A stretch of 13,766 nt of DNA from Ochromonadaceae sp. CCMP2298 (lineage: Eukaryota > Sar > Synurophyceae > Ochromonadales > Ochromonadaceae), in NCBI GenBank assembly GCA_026770595.1, contig MU634272.1:1-13766 (forward strand). The letters run 5' to 3'. The notes beneath the pieces are model-generated. The model ran no database searches. It saw nothing but the letters and a program-made list of their open reading frames with translations, and was not told the origin of the DNA. Both the position numbers and the translations under genes were made by a program. This document shows, in pieces, positions 1 to 6,358 of the stretch (positions are counted from its first letter, which is position 1; every line of letters starts with the position of its first letter).

Positions 1-214
1 GTTAAAATCAATGGATATAATAAATGATATCTAGCGGTGGTAACGAGTTGCCGCCGAATGTAAAGTTACTCCCGAAGAATAGCCCACATTGGGTAACGCA
101 GGCAAACTGCACAGTCCGGCTGAATACCCCCGGAGGGTAACAAACTAGTTGGGTTGTAATAAAAGAAAGGGACACGTCAACAGGTCAAAAGGGGGGAGGT
201 CTTCTCGTCGAATA

Positions 215-435
215 AGCGGGCTGCACATCCGCCCCCAGGTGGTAGCATTTGCTCCCACCTGAGTTTTGGCGTTTCTCTCCCGTGCCTGCCCTCTGACTGC
301 GCCTAAAAAGGTGAAACAAGGGGTCAAACGTTTCCCAAAACCCATGTTTGGCGGGAGGTGGCACCTGCTGGGATAAATTGCAAAAAGTGGGTTTTTGACT
401 CAGGTGGGAGCGTTTATAAAGATGTGCAGCCCGCT
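215..435. repeat. Split inverted repeat upstream of the first gene
   Basis: Two perfect blocks recur in inverted orientation. The 15-nt block at 215-229 is the reverse complement of 421-435 (gatgtgcagcccgct). The 14-nt block at 251-264 is the reverse complement of 398-411 (actcaggtgggagc). Block order is mirrored, so together they form one interrupted inverted repeat about a centre near 325-330. The spacer between blocks is 21 nt on the left and 9 nt on the right. The right arm ends at the TATA box of the next gene. The left half also has its own small hairpin, CAGGTGG at 232-238 with CCACCTG near 255-261. It could be a duplicated and inverted promoter module, a pair of regulator sites, or the remnant of an inverted duplication. 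No convincing leftward gene starts from the left arm. Confidence 0.75.
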
Positions 436-441
436 ATAAAA
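435..441 (+). promoter_or_regulatory. TATA box of the 487-1563 gene
   Basis: TATAAAA lies 46 nt before the ATG at 487. A second TATAAA-like box (TTTATAAA, 413-420) lies just upstream. Initiation about 30 nt downstream of 435 would give a leader of roughly 20 nt before ATG 487. It would give about 100 nt if translation begins at the second ATG (568). Confidence 0.55.
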
Positions 442-486
442 CCCAGGAACGTCTTAGGTTTTGCTTATCCAAATGCAACCTGCTTG

Positions 487-1563
487 ATGCAACTCCTGCA
501 CCTTCTTTCCCCAAAATCCGTGTGCTTGGACTGTGCAGCACTTTTACTCGGACACTCTCCCACGATCATGGCGCTGGCCTCGGTCATGATCTTGGCGCTC
601 GCCTCGATATTGGCGGTGGCGCTCGCCTCTACGCGACCAGCGACCATCGAGCTGCCCGTCAGGAGCCTCAAGCCTGCCTCGAGGTATATAGTTACCGGCA
701 GTGGGGAGGAAGAGGAAAAAAGGAAGGCAAGGAAGGAGTCGTTAAAGAAATACCGCGAGAAGAACAGGGATCACTTCAAGCAGTATGATAAGCTATACTA
801 CGATAGGAACAAGGCTACCATCGTTCAGCAGCAGAAGGTGTACAAAGAGAAGAACAAGGATGTCATCAGCCAGCAGCAGAAGGTATACCGCGATGAGAAC
901 CAGGATGCTATCAAGCAGTATAAGAAGGTGTACTACGACGAGATCAAGAATGGCATTAAGCAAGAACGCGACCTCGAGCGAGAGAAAGGCATTCTCAGCA
1001 ACAGACAAAGCATCGCTCAACACCCCAGCCACGCCCAGCACCTGCTCAGCGAAGAGGAGCACGATGCTCTCTACCACCGTATCCTTCATGAGGAGAAGCG
1101 GGAAATGTTTGAAGGACTAACCCTCGCACAGGCCATCGATTCAGGCAAGTGGACCTTCTATTTTGGAGCGAGTAAAGTGCCGGGGACGGAGGATAAGCTG
1201 GTGTGTCTAAGCAGTAGAGCAACCAAGTTTAAACCGGTGCTGTTGTTGGCAGATGGTACACGCATGAAGAGCAAGTTCATCAGATCGCAATTAGGAGTGG
1301 TGGTGGGCGTCCTGCACAGCAGCAGGCTGGTCTTCAATACGCTGCAGCTGGTGTGGAGGCTGCAAGAGACTTACCGCCATCTTCCCTTCGGACACCAGCG
1401 CCTCAACCGGAGTGTCGGTCTACCTGCATATAAAGCAGCAGGCGAGATTGACGACGAGACAACCCTCTGCTCTCTGTACTTCAACTGCTTCCCCGTCACA
1501 GCACAGGACACCGATGGAGATACAGTAGAGGTCAACGGCATCCCTCTCAAAATAAATCACTAA
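487..1563 (+). CDS. Unrecognised protein with five 15-residue charged repeats
   Basis: This is a single-exon frame of 358 residues from the first ATG (487), ending in TAA. A second in-frame ATG at 568 would give 331 residues. The N-terminus is hydrophobic: the segment MALASVMILALASILAVALA starts at residue 28 and looks like a signal peptide or membrane anchor. Near residues 86-160 five 15-residue units follow head to tail, each starting Y and rich in D/E, N and K/Q: YREKNRDHFKQYDKL, YYDRNKATIVQQQKV, YKEKNKDVISQQQKV, YRDENQDAIKQYKKV and YYDEIKNGIKQERDL. They should form a long charged helix. The remaining ~190 residues look globular and match no family I recognise. Similar short Y-x-E-N-K repeats occur in proteins of large DNA viruses and mobile elements, but I see no nuclease, transposase or capsid motif. 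AATAAA (1551-1556) overlaps the end of the gene. The frame is well supported; the function is unknown. Confidence 0.6.
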   Translation: MQLLHLLSPKSVCLDCAALLLGHSPTIMALASVMILALASILAVALASTRPATIELPVRSLKPASRYIVTGSGEEEEKRKARKESLKKYREKNRDHFKQYDKLYYDRNKATIVQQQKVYKEKNKDVISQQQKVYRDENQDAIKQYKKVYYDEIKNGIKQERDLEREKGILSNRQSIAQHPSHAQHLLSEEEHDALYHRILHEEKREMFEGLTLAQAIDSGKWTFYFGASKVPGTEDKLVCLSSRATKFKPVLLLADGTRMKSKFIRSQLGVVVGVLHSSRLVFNTLQLVWRLQETYRHLPFGHQRLNRSVGLPAYKAAGEIDDETTLCSLYFNCFPVTAQDTDGDTVEVNGIPLKINH

Positions 1564-1789
1564 AGTAATCTAATTTCAGATCGTTTTTCTTGCATTCAGT
1601 TCGTTTTTACGTACATTAAGAATCGGGAATGTCACATTAACTCCCTTGCCATACCACTGCTCTGCTGCTGCTCTGCTCCCTGCTGTGCTGCTGTGTTGCT
1701 GTGTTGATGCTGTGCTGTTGAATACTGGTCCTAATACCACTCCTAATACCACTCCCTGCCTCCCTTGCTCTCCTCGTCGCTCTGCTCCA
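1564..1789. other. Short 3' intergenic stretch between convergent genes
   Basis: The stretch contains a TACGTA palindrome (1608-1613), a CTG/TGC-rich imperfect repeat (about 1657-1715) and a 12-nt tandem duplication of ctaataccactc (about 1730-1755). I see no gene. It probably carries the 3' ends of both convergent transcripts. Confidence 0.5.
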
Positions 1790-2882
1790 TCACTCCATCA
1801 CTACCCACCTCTCGATCTTTGTCTCAATGTTCATTATGCTGACAGAGGCATCGGACTCCTCGTCGTACTCTGCATAGACACAGAGACACAGAGACACAGA
1901 GACACAGAGACACAGAGACACAGAGACACAGAGACACAGAGACACAGAGACACAGAGACACAGAGACATAGAGAGGCAGTAGGGGAGTTGGGGAGCAGAC
2001 CAGGGGAAAAGTAAAGGAGTAGGGGAAAGGGAAAAGGGAGAAGGGGAGAAGGGGAGAAGGGGAGATGGGGAGAAGCAAAGAAGGAAAGGAGAAGGGGAGC
2101 AGAAGAGATGAGGAGAAGCAGAGAAGGGGTGGAAAGAGAAGCAGAGGAGTAGAGGGGTAAAGGGATAGAGGGGTAGAGGGATAGAGGGGTAGAGGGATAG
2201 AGGGGTAGAGAAGGGGTTAAGAGCAGCAAATACACAATATGGGCATCATACTACCCCGTATACACAATACACTACACCGCTCCTATCCATCCACCCACCT
2301 GCCCAGTCGTCAGACAGGTCCACCTCCTCGAAGTAGTGCCCCCCCGCACTCTCCGCGATGAAGTCCGCCCCCAATCTCCACTTCACGATCTCCAGACCGC
2401 GGCATTCGAGACCCAGTACTGTCACCCACTGAGATGGGGAGATGGGGAGGAGTAGAGGGGTGAAGGGTTGTTAAGAGCAGCAGAGAGACGATATGGGCAT
2501 CATATGCATCACAGACACACTCACCTTTCCCGAAGACTCCTCTGTGTACGTCCCGGTAACCCCCTTGACGTCGATGATCTTGATGTAGGACTGGGCTTTG
2601 GCGCGCGGCCACCTGAGAGATAAGAGACAATACAAGAGAGATGCGTAAGTTTTAAGAGACCTGAAGGTATAAGAGATACAAAGAGACTCACTTCATTATA
2701 TAGTGCGCTTCGCCCTTCGAGCCGTCCAGCGGCGCCAGGTCTGACTTGCACACTGTGATGCTCTCCTTGGTGTCCCCGCCGTCGGAGGATTGTATGTCGA
2801 AGATCCAGGTGTTGTCTGTGAGGGGGATGAGCTGCTTGATGTTCTCCAGCTCAGCTTTGAGCTTGATGAGATACACGGGCAT
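1790..2882 (-). CDS. CZIB: CZIB (C1orf123/UPF0587) homologue lacking the CXXC cysteines
   Basis: This four-exon gene encodes 162 residues (human CZIB: 160). Exons on the minus strand are 2882-2692, 2612-2525, 2428-2299 and 1869-1790. The introns are 79, 96 and 429 nt, all GT-AG, and all junctions keep frame (AA|G, phase 0, G|AG). ATG 2882 begins the family's first strand (LKAELENI). Other family landmarks are LGLECRGLE in exon 3, followed by a strand pair, and DDWAEYDEE across the last junction, equivalent to the DW.(D/E)YDEK motif. The family normally has two CXXC pairs that bind zinc. Here their positions read S-S-D-G (residues about 32-36) and W-P-R-A (65-68), so no ligand cysteine remains. 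The only cysteines are in TVCKSD and LECRGLE, which do not pair. The fold is probably kept, with zinc binding lost. The molecular role of CZIB is poorly defined. The gene is convergent with the 487-1563 gene. Confidence 0.88.
1881..1968. repeat. 8-nt microsatellite (cagagaca) x 11 in CZIB intron 3
   Basis: Eleven perfect tandem copies of cagagaca run from 1881 to 1968, with a partial copy on the left. They lie just inside the 3' splice site of CZIB intron 3 (acceptor at 1871-1870). On the sense strand they read TGTCTCTG and merge into the acceptor's pyrimidine tract. Confidence 0.95.
1985..2219. repeat. Polypurine/polypyrimidine tract in CZIB intron 3
   Basis: About 230 nt are almost entirely purine on the plus strand. 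They are built from degenerate units: gaaggggag repeats near 2040-2065, and alternating 9-nt units gatagaggg and gtagaggg near 2155-2215. The unit structure and mirror-like symmetry fit triplex (H-DNA) potential. It accounts for most of the unusual length (429 nt) of this intron. Confidence 0.85.
2216..2250. repeat. 35-nt element shared by CZIB introns 3 and 2 (copy in intron 3)
   Basis: Positions 2216-2250 match 2470-2504 at 31 of 35 bases without gaps. Both start gttaagagcagca and end atatgggcatcata. The sequence on the low-coordinate side of each copy is also similar (purine-rich on the plus strand). The copies are 49-83 nt (intron 3) and 21-55 nt (intron 2) downstream of their 5' splice sites, in the same orientation. 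Confidence 0.85.
2470..2504. repeat. 35-nt element shared by CZIB introns 3 and 2 (copy in intron 2)
   Basis: This is the second copy of the element described at 2216-2250. It lies inside the 96-nt intron 2 (2429-2524), where the element plus the following CCCTTCACCCCTC-type tract makes up most of the intron. Confidence 0.85.
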
Positions 2883-3039
2883 GGCTGGGGTTGGGGTGGT
2901 AGGAAGCGTGGGAGCTTCGCTGCTGGACTGAGGTAGGGAGGGCCTCTAAGAGACCTGTGAATGACTGCTTCCCCTCTCAACAGTTCAACAGTAAGTTAAG
3001 TTAGGGTATTGAATCTGCCAGCAGTTTCACCACTCATAA

Positions 3040-3086
3040 GTACAGTACGTACAATAGCACAGTACGTACTATCGTACTGTACGTAC
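3040..3086. promoter_or_regulatory. Three TACGTA palindromes spaced exactly 17 nt apart
   Basis: TACGTA occurs at 3046-3051, 3063-3068 and 3080-3085, each within a longer GTACGTAC- or AGTACGTACT-like palindrome. The array is about 160-200 nt upstream of the CZIB ATG. Further TACGTA copies lie near other gene ends or starts: 1608, 8043 (MYB upstream), 12704 (SMC4 upstream), and 13122, 13156 and 13163. Regulatory use is an inference from placement. Confidence 0.5.
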
Positions 3087-3516
3087 ACTCGCACATATTA
3101 TAACCTTACATAGGCATGCATATATATATATCTGTCCCTACACTGGGACTACATAACACATATTTAGTATTAGCCAAACGCATATATGATAGTTACATCT
3201 CTGGCAACCACACGCTGAATCTGCTCCACCTCGGAGCAGAGAGGATCGGGTTCGGAGAGCTTCACTTCGCCTTAGGAACACCTCCATCAGCAGGCATCCT
3301 ACAGCTCCTGCTCACTTGTTACTATCTAATCATTGACGATTGACATTAACGAAATACCTCAGAACCAAACCGTCTTCGCTTATCAGTACATTGAACAGCA
3401 AGAACATCTCAGCTCAGACTACGATCTACTAACAAGACAGACAGACCTGTTTCCCTGAATCCCCACTCAGTGAAACCACGTCGCCTGTCAACAGTATACT
3501 TTATCGACTAAACTAT

Positions 3517-3555
3517 TTCCCAACTTCCCAACTTTTTGTTGGGAGGTTTTGGGAA
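3517..3555. repeat. Short inverted repeat / hairpin
   Basis: cccaac (3527-3532) pairs with gttggg (3538-3543) around a T5 loop. The outer ttcccaa (3517-3523) pairs with ttgggaa (3549-3555), with an asymmetric internal bulge. TTCCCA recurs twice more just downstream, around 3569-3585. No associated gene is evident. Confidence 0.5.
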
Positions 3556-3912
3556 GATTTCTCTCCCGCTTCCCACGACTTCCCATATGGAGGCACAGTC
3601 TGCATACAAGGAAAGGGAACTCTAGCTGCTGCAAAGGCGCTAGCTGCAGATTCACTGGCACAATCTTGCGGCTTTGACTGCGTCGAAGCTCCAAGATCCC
3701 ATTCCCGCTCCCATGTTCAGGTCTTGGATCGCATCTCTGGTTGGTGCCAAAAGAAGCGGTCAAGGTGAAGATGATGGGAATGACACGGGGCGGCTCCGCC
3801 TGATCCAGGATGGTCCTGCTTGCCTTTAAAGTATGATCGCATGCTCGTATGATAGAGCGCGCTTCGATTCCCCTCAGGCTGCAGCGAAAAGAGAGCACTG
3901 GCTGTTAACTAT

Positions 3913-3970
3913 GTTCTCTTTTTAGGCTAGCAGTTCTCAGCATTGCAGTTCTCTTTTAAGGCTACCAGTT
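3913..3970. repeat. Imperfect direct repeat, about 23 nt
   Basis: The segment 3913-3935 (gttctctttttaggctagca and onward) recurs at 3948-3970 with a few differences. The word gcattgca between the copies recurs near 4013. It appears to be a local duplication without a gene. Confidence 0.5.
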
Positions 3971-4067
3971 ATACTTTGATTTGATGGCGGTATTTTAAAC
4001 GCTAGATTTCGAGCATTGCATACCGGTACCCATACAAAACAAAACACACATACTATACCGGCGTCCA

Positions 4068-4826
4068 TTAAACCCTAAAAATGTCCTCGAAGGTGTCCAT
4101 CGTGAAGGGCTTCGCGATGAAATAATCAGCCCCGGCGATCAGGGCCTCTGCTCTGGTCTCAGCTGCGTTGTTGGCTGACATAGCCACCACCACCTGTCTC
4201 CGAACAGCCCCCCCACCATCCTCCTTCGCCTTGGCGCCCTTGCGCGCCTCAGACGCGCGTAGCTGCTTGATCGCCTCGATTCCATCCATCACCGGCATCT
4301 GCAGATCCATCAGCACCACGTCGAAAGGAGAATTGCAATCGTCCCTCTTACCGTCCCTATCCCCGTCCCCGTCCACACTCCCCTCATCCTTTAGCTGGCC
4401 CAAAATATCCAGCGCCATGGCTCCATTCTCCGCACGCACAACTGAGTGGCCCCTAAGCTGCAGAGACTTCGAGACGACCTTCTGCATAGAAAGTGCGTCA
4501 TCAACGGCCAGGATCTTCATCCGCTTCGGACCGGCCAACTCCTCGTCCACAAGGGGCAGGCTGGCCAGAGTGGCCACAGGGCGCTTGGTCCCCCTTTTCA
4601 CCGTGTCGATAACGGACGGCATGCATGTCATCACACACTTAGCGGTCTCCACCATCTGCACGAACTTTTCAAACAACAGTGTCGCCTCGCGCCTCTCCTC
4701 CTTGGGCTTTTTGGCCTCCACTTGCCTCATCACCAGCAGTTCCTCCTTGATCTCGGGAGTACCCGAGCCCGAGAGCTTGAGAATCTCCGCCTCGATTTTC
4801 TTGGCGAGCTCCTCTATCTCGCTCAT
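4068..4826 (-). CDS. Response-regulator receiver-domain protein
   Basis: This single-exon frame encodes 252 residues from a true ATG to TAA. Residues about 102-252 form a CheY-like receiver, the phosphoacceptor module of histidine-to-aspartate phosphorelays. The acidic pair is D109-D110 in KILAVDD. The phospho-aspartate is D174 in VLMDLQMPVMDG, the conserved Ser/Thr is S217 in VVVAMSAN, and the invariant lysine is K239 in AKPF. All catalytic positions are intact. An acidic, low-complexity insertion (about 147-166) and a K/G-rich insertion (about 194-208) lengthen two loops. The first 100 residues are mostly charged helix (EELAKKIEAEILKL and onward) and match no output or kinase domain I recognise. 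With no DNA-binding domain, it may act like a stand-alone receiver or phosphotransfer partner. The partner kinase is not in the window. It is divergent from the 5213-6358 gene with 386 nt between starts. Confidence 0.88.
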   Translation of the reverse strand: MSEIEELAKKIEAEILKLSGSGTPEIKEELLVMRQVEAKKPKEERREATLLFEKFVQMVETAKCVMTCMPSVIDTVKRGTKRPVATLASLPLVDEELAGPKRMKILAVDDALSMQKVVSKSLQLRGHSVVRAENGAMALDILGQLKDEGSVDGDGDRDGKRDDCNSPFDVVLMDLQMPVMDGIEAIKQLRASEARKGAKAKEDGGGAVRRQVVVAMSANNAAETRAEALIAGADYFIAKPFTMDTFEDIFRV

Positions 4827-4880
4827 CTCTCCAATGCTGGTATACAGACCGATAGACGTGTTACTGTAAACCAGTCAACT

Positions 4881-4934
4881 CCAAAGATGTGTGGCAACTC
4901 TCTCCAAAGATGTGTGGCAACTCTCTCCAAGATG
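4881..4934. repeat. 23-nt tandem repeat upstream of the receiver gene
   Basis: A 23-nt unit starting ccaaagatgtgtggcaactc is repeated perfectly at 4881-4903 and 4904-4926. A degenerate third start (ccaagatg) follows. The array sits 55 nt upstream of the receiver ATG and could fall in its promoter or leader. Confidence 0.9.
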
Positions 4935-5120
4935 CTGGGATGCGTGGTGTTGTGCTTTGGAGAGGATTATGGCTGTCACAATTCTTTTCAGTTTGCAATT
5001 GTATTGTCAGATTCGAGATTGGATTGTAAATGGTTTTTAGACTTTACCATAGATATATTGGACATTATAACTATTTTAAGCTTACGGGTTGGGGTTTTGG
5101 TATGGGATCCTCTTCCCGCC

Positions 5121-5213
5121 ATGTCACCGTGGCGAAACCAGGGAAAGTCTGGAAGTCCTGGAACTTCTTCCAGGACTTCCAGACTTTCCATGGTTTCAAG
5201 CACTCATGAGTAA
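5121..5213 (+). CDS. Upstream ORF (30 codons) overlapping the main start
   Basis: ATG at 5121 opens a 30-codon frame. It contains the whole 64-nt hairpin and ends in TAA at 5211-5213, so stop and main start overlap as TAATG. An in-frame ATG at 5190 gives a 7-codon version with the same stop. A third ATG at 5206 opens a 5-codon frame that overlaps the main ORF. The peptide is S/T/R-rich and probably not functional in itself. The arrangement is what termination-reinitiation control would look like, if transcription begins upstream of 5121. Confidence 0.4.
   Translation: MSPWRNQGKSGSPGTSSRTSRLSMVSSTHE
5134..5197. repeat. 64-nt near-perfect hairpin in the leader of the RWD-YVH1 gene
   Basis: Arms 5134-5163 and 5168-5197 are reverse complements at 29 of 30 positions (only g5141/a5190 mismatches) around a cttc loop. 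The inner 22 bp are perfect. The base of the stem is 15 nt before the ATG at 5213. In RNA such a stem would be a strong obstacle to a scanning ribosome. It is also the size of a small-RNA precursor hairpin or a very short palindromic element. Confidence 0.95.
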
Positions 5214-6358
5214 TGGACGATGATGAGGAGGATGATCTGAACGGGCGTGAGAAGGCGGCCGCGCAGGAGGCGCGCGGCACGCGCCCGTTGGTCAGCGAGC
5301 TCGATTCGCTGCGGTTGCTGTGTGGCTTTTCTGCAGTTCAAGTACTGACCCCTTTGGTGGAGACACGGCTACGTTCAGGGTTACTACCCCCTAGACCGCT
5401 GAAGCTACGAGTAGAGCTAGGAGATGGGCCGGCCGATAACGACGCGACTCACTGCGTAGAGCTGGTCCTACGCATCGGCTACCCTTCCGTGCCTGTCGAG
5501 GCCGATTTGCTAGATCTGACGTCTCGGCCGGGGAGCAACAAGAGTGGCGACAGCATTAGTTGTAGCGGTGATATTGACGGCGACGGTGCTGGTGCTATGC
5601 GGGGAGGTCTAGTCGCAGCCCTGCAGGAGTGCTTGGCGCGTGGAGACGGGGCGGTCCAGCTCGTGCGATCGATGATGGCTGCGACGAAATCGCTGGAATT
5701 GGCCGAGGGGTCTCTTCGGCAGCAACAAATGACAGCAGTAGTACACACAGAATTAGGCACAATGGAATGTTTAGAGTTGGAGGGACAGAGGTTAGAAGCA
5801 GACGCGGAAGGAGGGGCCCTTGGTGCGGATAGATCGGATGTGGGACACGCATACTCTAGCAGCGGACTGGGGGTACCTGAGCATGTTCTCAGCAGGGTAG
5901 AAGCTCTGGCGAGTGGAGTGCTGCAAAATGAAACCGAAGAGGCCACTGGCGCTCTGCCTATGGGTTCTTTTGCCTGCCGTGTGTGTCGGCACATGCTGTT
6001 CAGCTTCGACGCACTCCACGAGCACTCCCTGCCCCTGCTGCGGCAGCTGTTAAGCGGCATTAGCACCGCCAGCACAGGGGGGAGCTGTTCCTGCACGTCT
6101 CTCTTCCTGGAGGAGGCGCCTGCCGGGTTGGACCCATCCAGCGGCCCCCGTAACGATAGATACAGCCCCGGCATCAGCGCCAGCACCAGTGCCTCAACTG
6201 GCAGCAGTGAGGATGCTGTGAGCGACAAGCTGTACTGCGGGAAATGCGCATACCGGGTGGGCTCGTGGTCCTGGGCTGGGGCGCGGTGCTCGTGTGGGCA
6301 ATGGGTGGTTCCCGCATTCCAGTTCACCAGCAGCAAGGTGGATGCGAAGCTTGCATAG
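5213..6358 (+). CDS. RWD-like domain fused to a YVH1/DUSP12 zinc-binding domain
   Basis: A single exon encodes 381 residues. ATG 5213 is preceded by an in-frame TGA (5207), which fixes the start. After an acidic N-terminus, residues about 26-105 resemble an RWD domain: a helix (VSELDSLRLLCGF), strands (LKLRVEL, HCVELVLRI) and the family's YPxxPxE turn (YPSVPVEADL at 90-99), then a helix pair (about 132-162). Residues about 252-378 match the C-terminal zinc-binding domain of YVH1/DUSP12: FACRVCRHMLFSFDALHEH (C255, C258), CTSLFLEE (C294), LYCGKCAYRVGSWSW (C342, C345), then CSCGQWVVPAFQF (C359, C361) and SSKVD. The phosphatase domain with HCX5R that normally precedes it is absent. In yeast and human YVH1 this zinc domain alone supports 60S ribosome maturation (release of MRT4). 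A ribosome-assembly role is therefore plausible, with RWD as a protein-interaction module. The middle (about 165-250 and 305-335) is low complexity. Confidence 0.82.
   Translation: MDDDEEDDLNGREKAAAQEARGTRPLVSELDSLRLLCGFSAVQVLTPLVETRLRSGLLPPRPLKLRVELGDGPADNDATHCVELVLRIGYPSVPVEADLLDLTSRPGSNKSGDSISCSGDIDGDGAGAMRGGLVAALQECLARGDGAVQLVRSMMAATKSLELAEGSLRQQQMTAVVHTELGTMECLELEGQRLEADAEGGALGADRSDVGHAYSSSGLGVPEHVLSRVEALASGVLQNETEEATGALPMGSFACRVCRHMLFSFDALHEHSLPLLRQLLSGISTASTGGSCSCTSLFLEEAPAGLDPSSGPRNDRYSPGISASTSASTGSSEDAVSDKLYCGKCAYRVGSWSWAGARCSCGQWVVPAFQFTSSKVDAKLA

Larger units (their letters stand above)
2883..4067. other. About 1.2 kb without a convincing gene
   Basis: This stretch separates the CZIB start from the 3' end of the receiver gene. 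It contains the TACGTA cluster (3040-3086), an AT-rich run (3118-3132), a hairpin with TTCCCA/TGGGAA arms (3517-3555) and an imperfect direct duplication (3913-3935 with 3948-3970). Two modest open frames exist (3116-3343 + and 3488-3898 -), but neither has family resemblance. The minus one has no ATG at its 5' end. I found no tRNA, rRNA or snRNA signature. Confidence 0.5.
4827..5212. promoter_or_regulatory. Shared divergent upstream region of the receiver and RWD-YVH1 genes
   Basis: The 386 nt between two divergent ATGs must hold both promoters. It contains a 23-nt tandem repeat near the receiver side (4881-4930), an AT-rich middle (about 4975-5095) without a clear TATA box, and a long hairpin with uORFs on the other side. 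Confidence 0.55.

Noticed and set aside
145-345. 66-codon minus-strand ORF with a true ATG inside the left inverted-repeat region
   Set aside because: It has no recognisable domain, is short, and shows no TATA box or splice context. It could be chance.
790-980. Viral or homing-endonuclease protein suggested by the Y-x-E-N-K repeats
   Set aside because: No HNH, GIY-YIG or other catalytic motif is visible. The repeats alone do not establish origin.
1881-1968. CRISPR-like array
   Set aside because: The units are perfect 8-mers with no spacers. It is a microsatellite in an intron.
3116-3343. 75-codon plus-strand ORF with ATG in the 1.2-kb gap
   Set aside because: It has AT-rich composition unlike the confirmed exons and no motif. 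Open length is within chance expectation.
3488-3898. 136-codon minus-strand frame
   Set aside because: There is no ATG at its 5' end. It overlaps a hairpin and repeated TTCCCA words, and the translation has no domain-like pattern.
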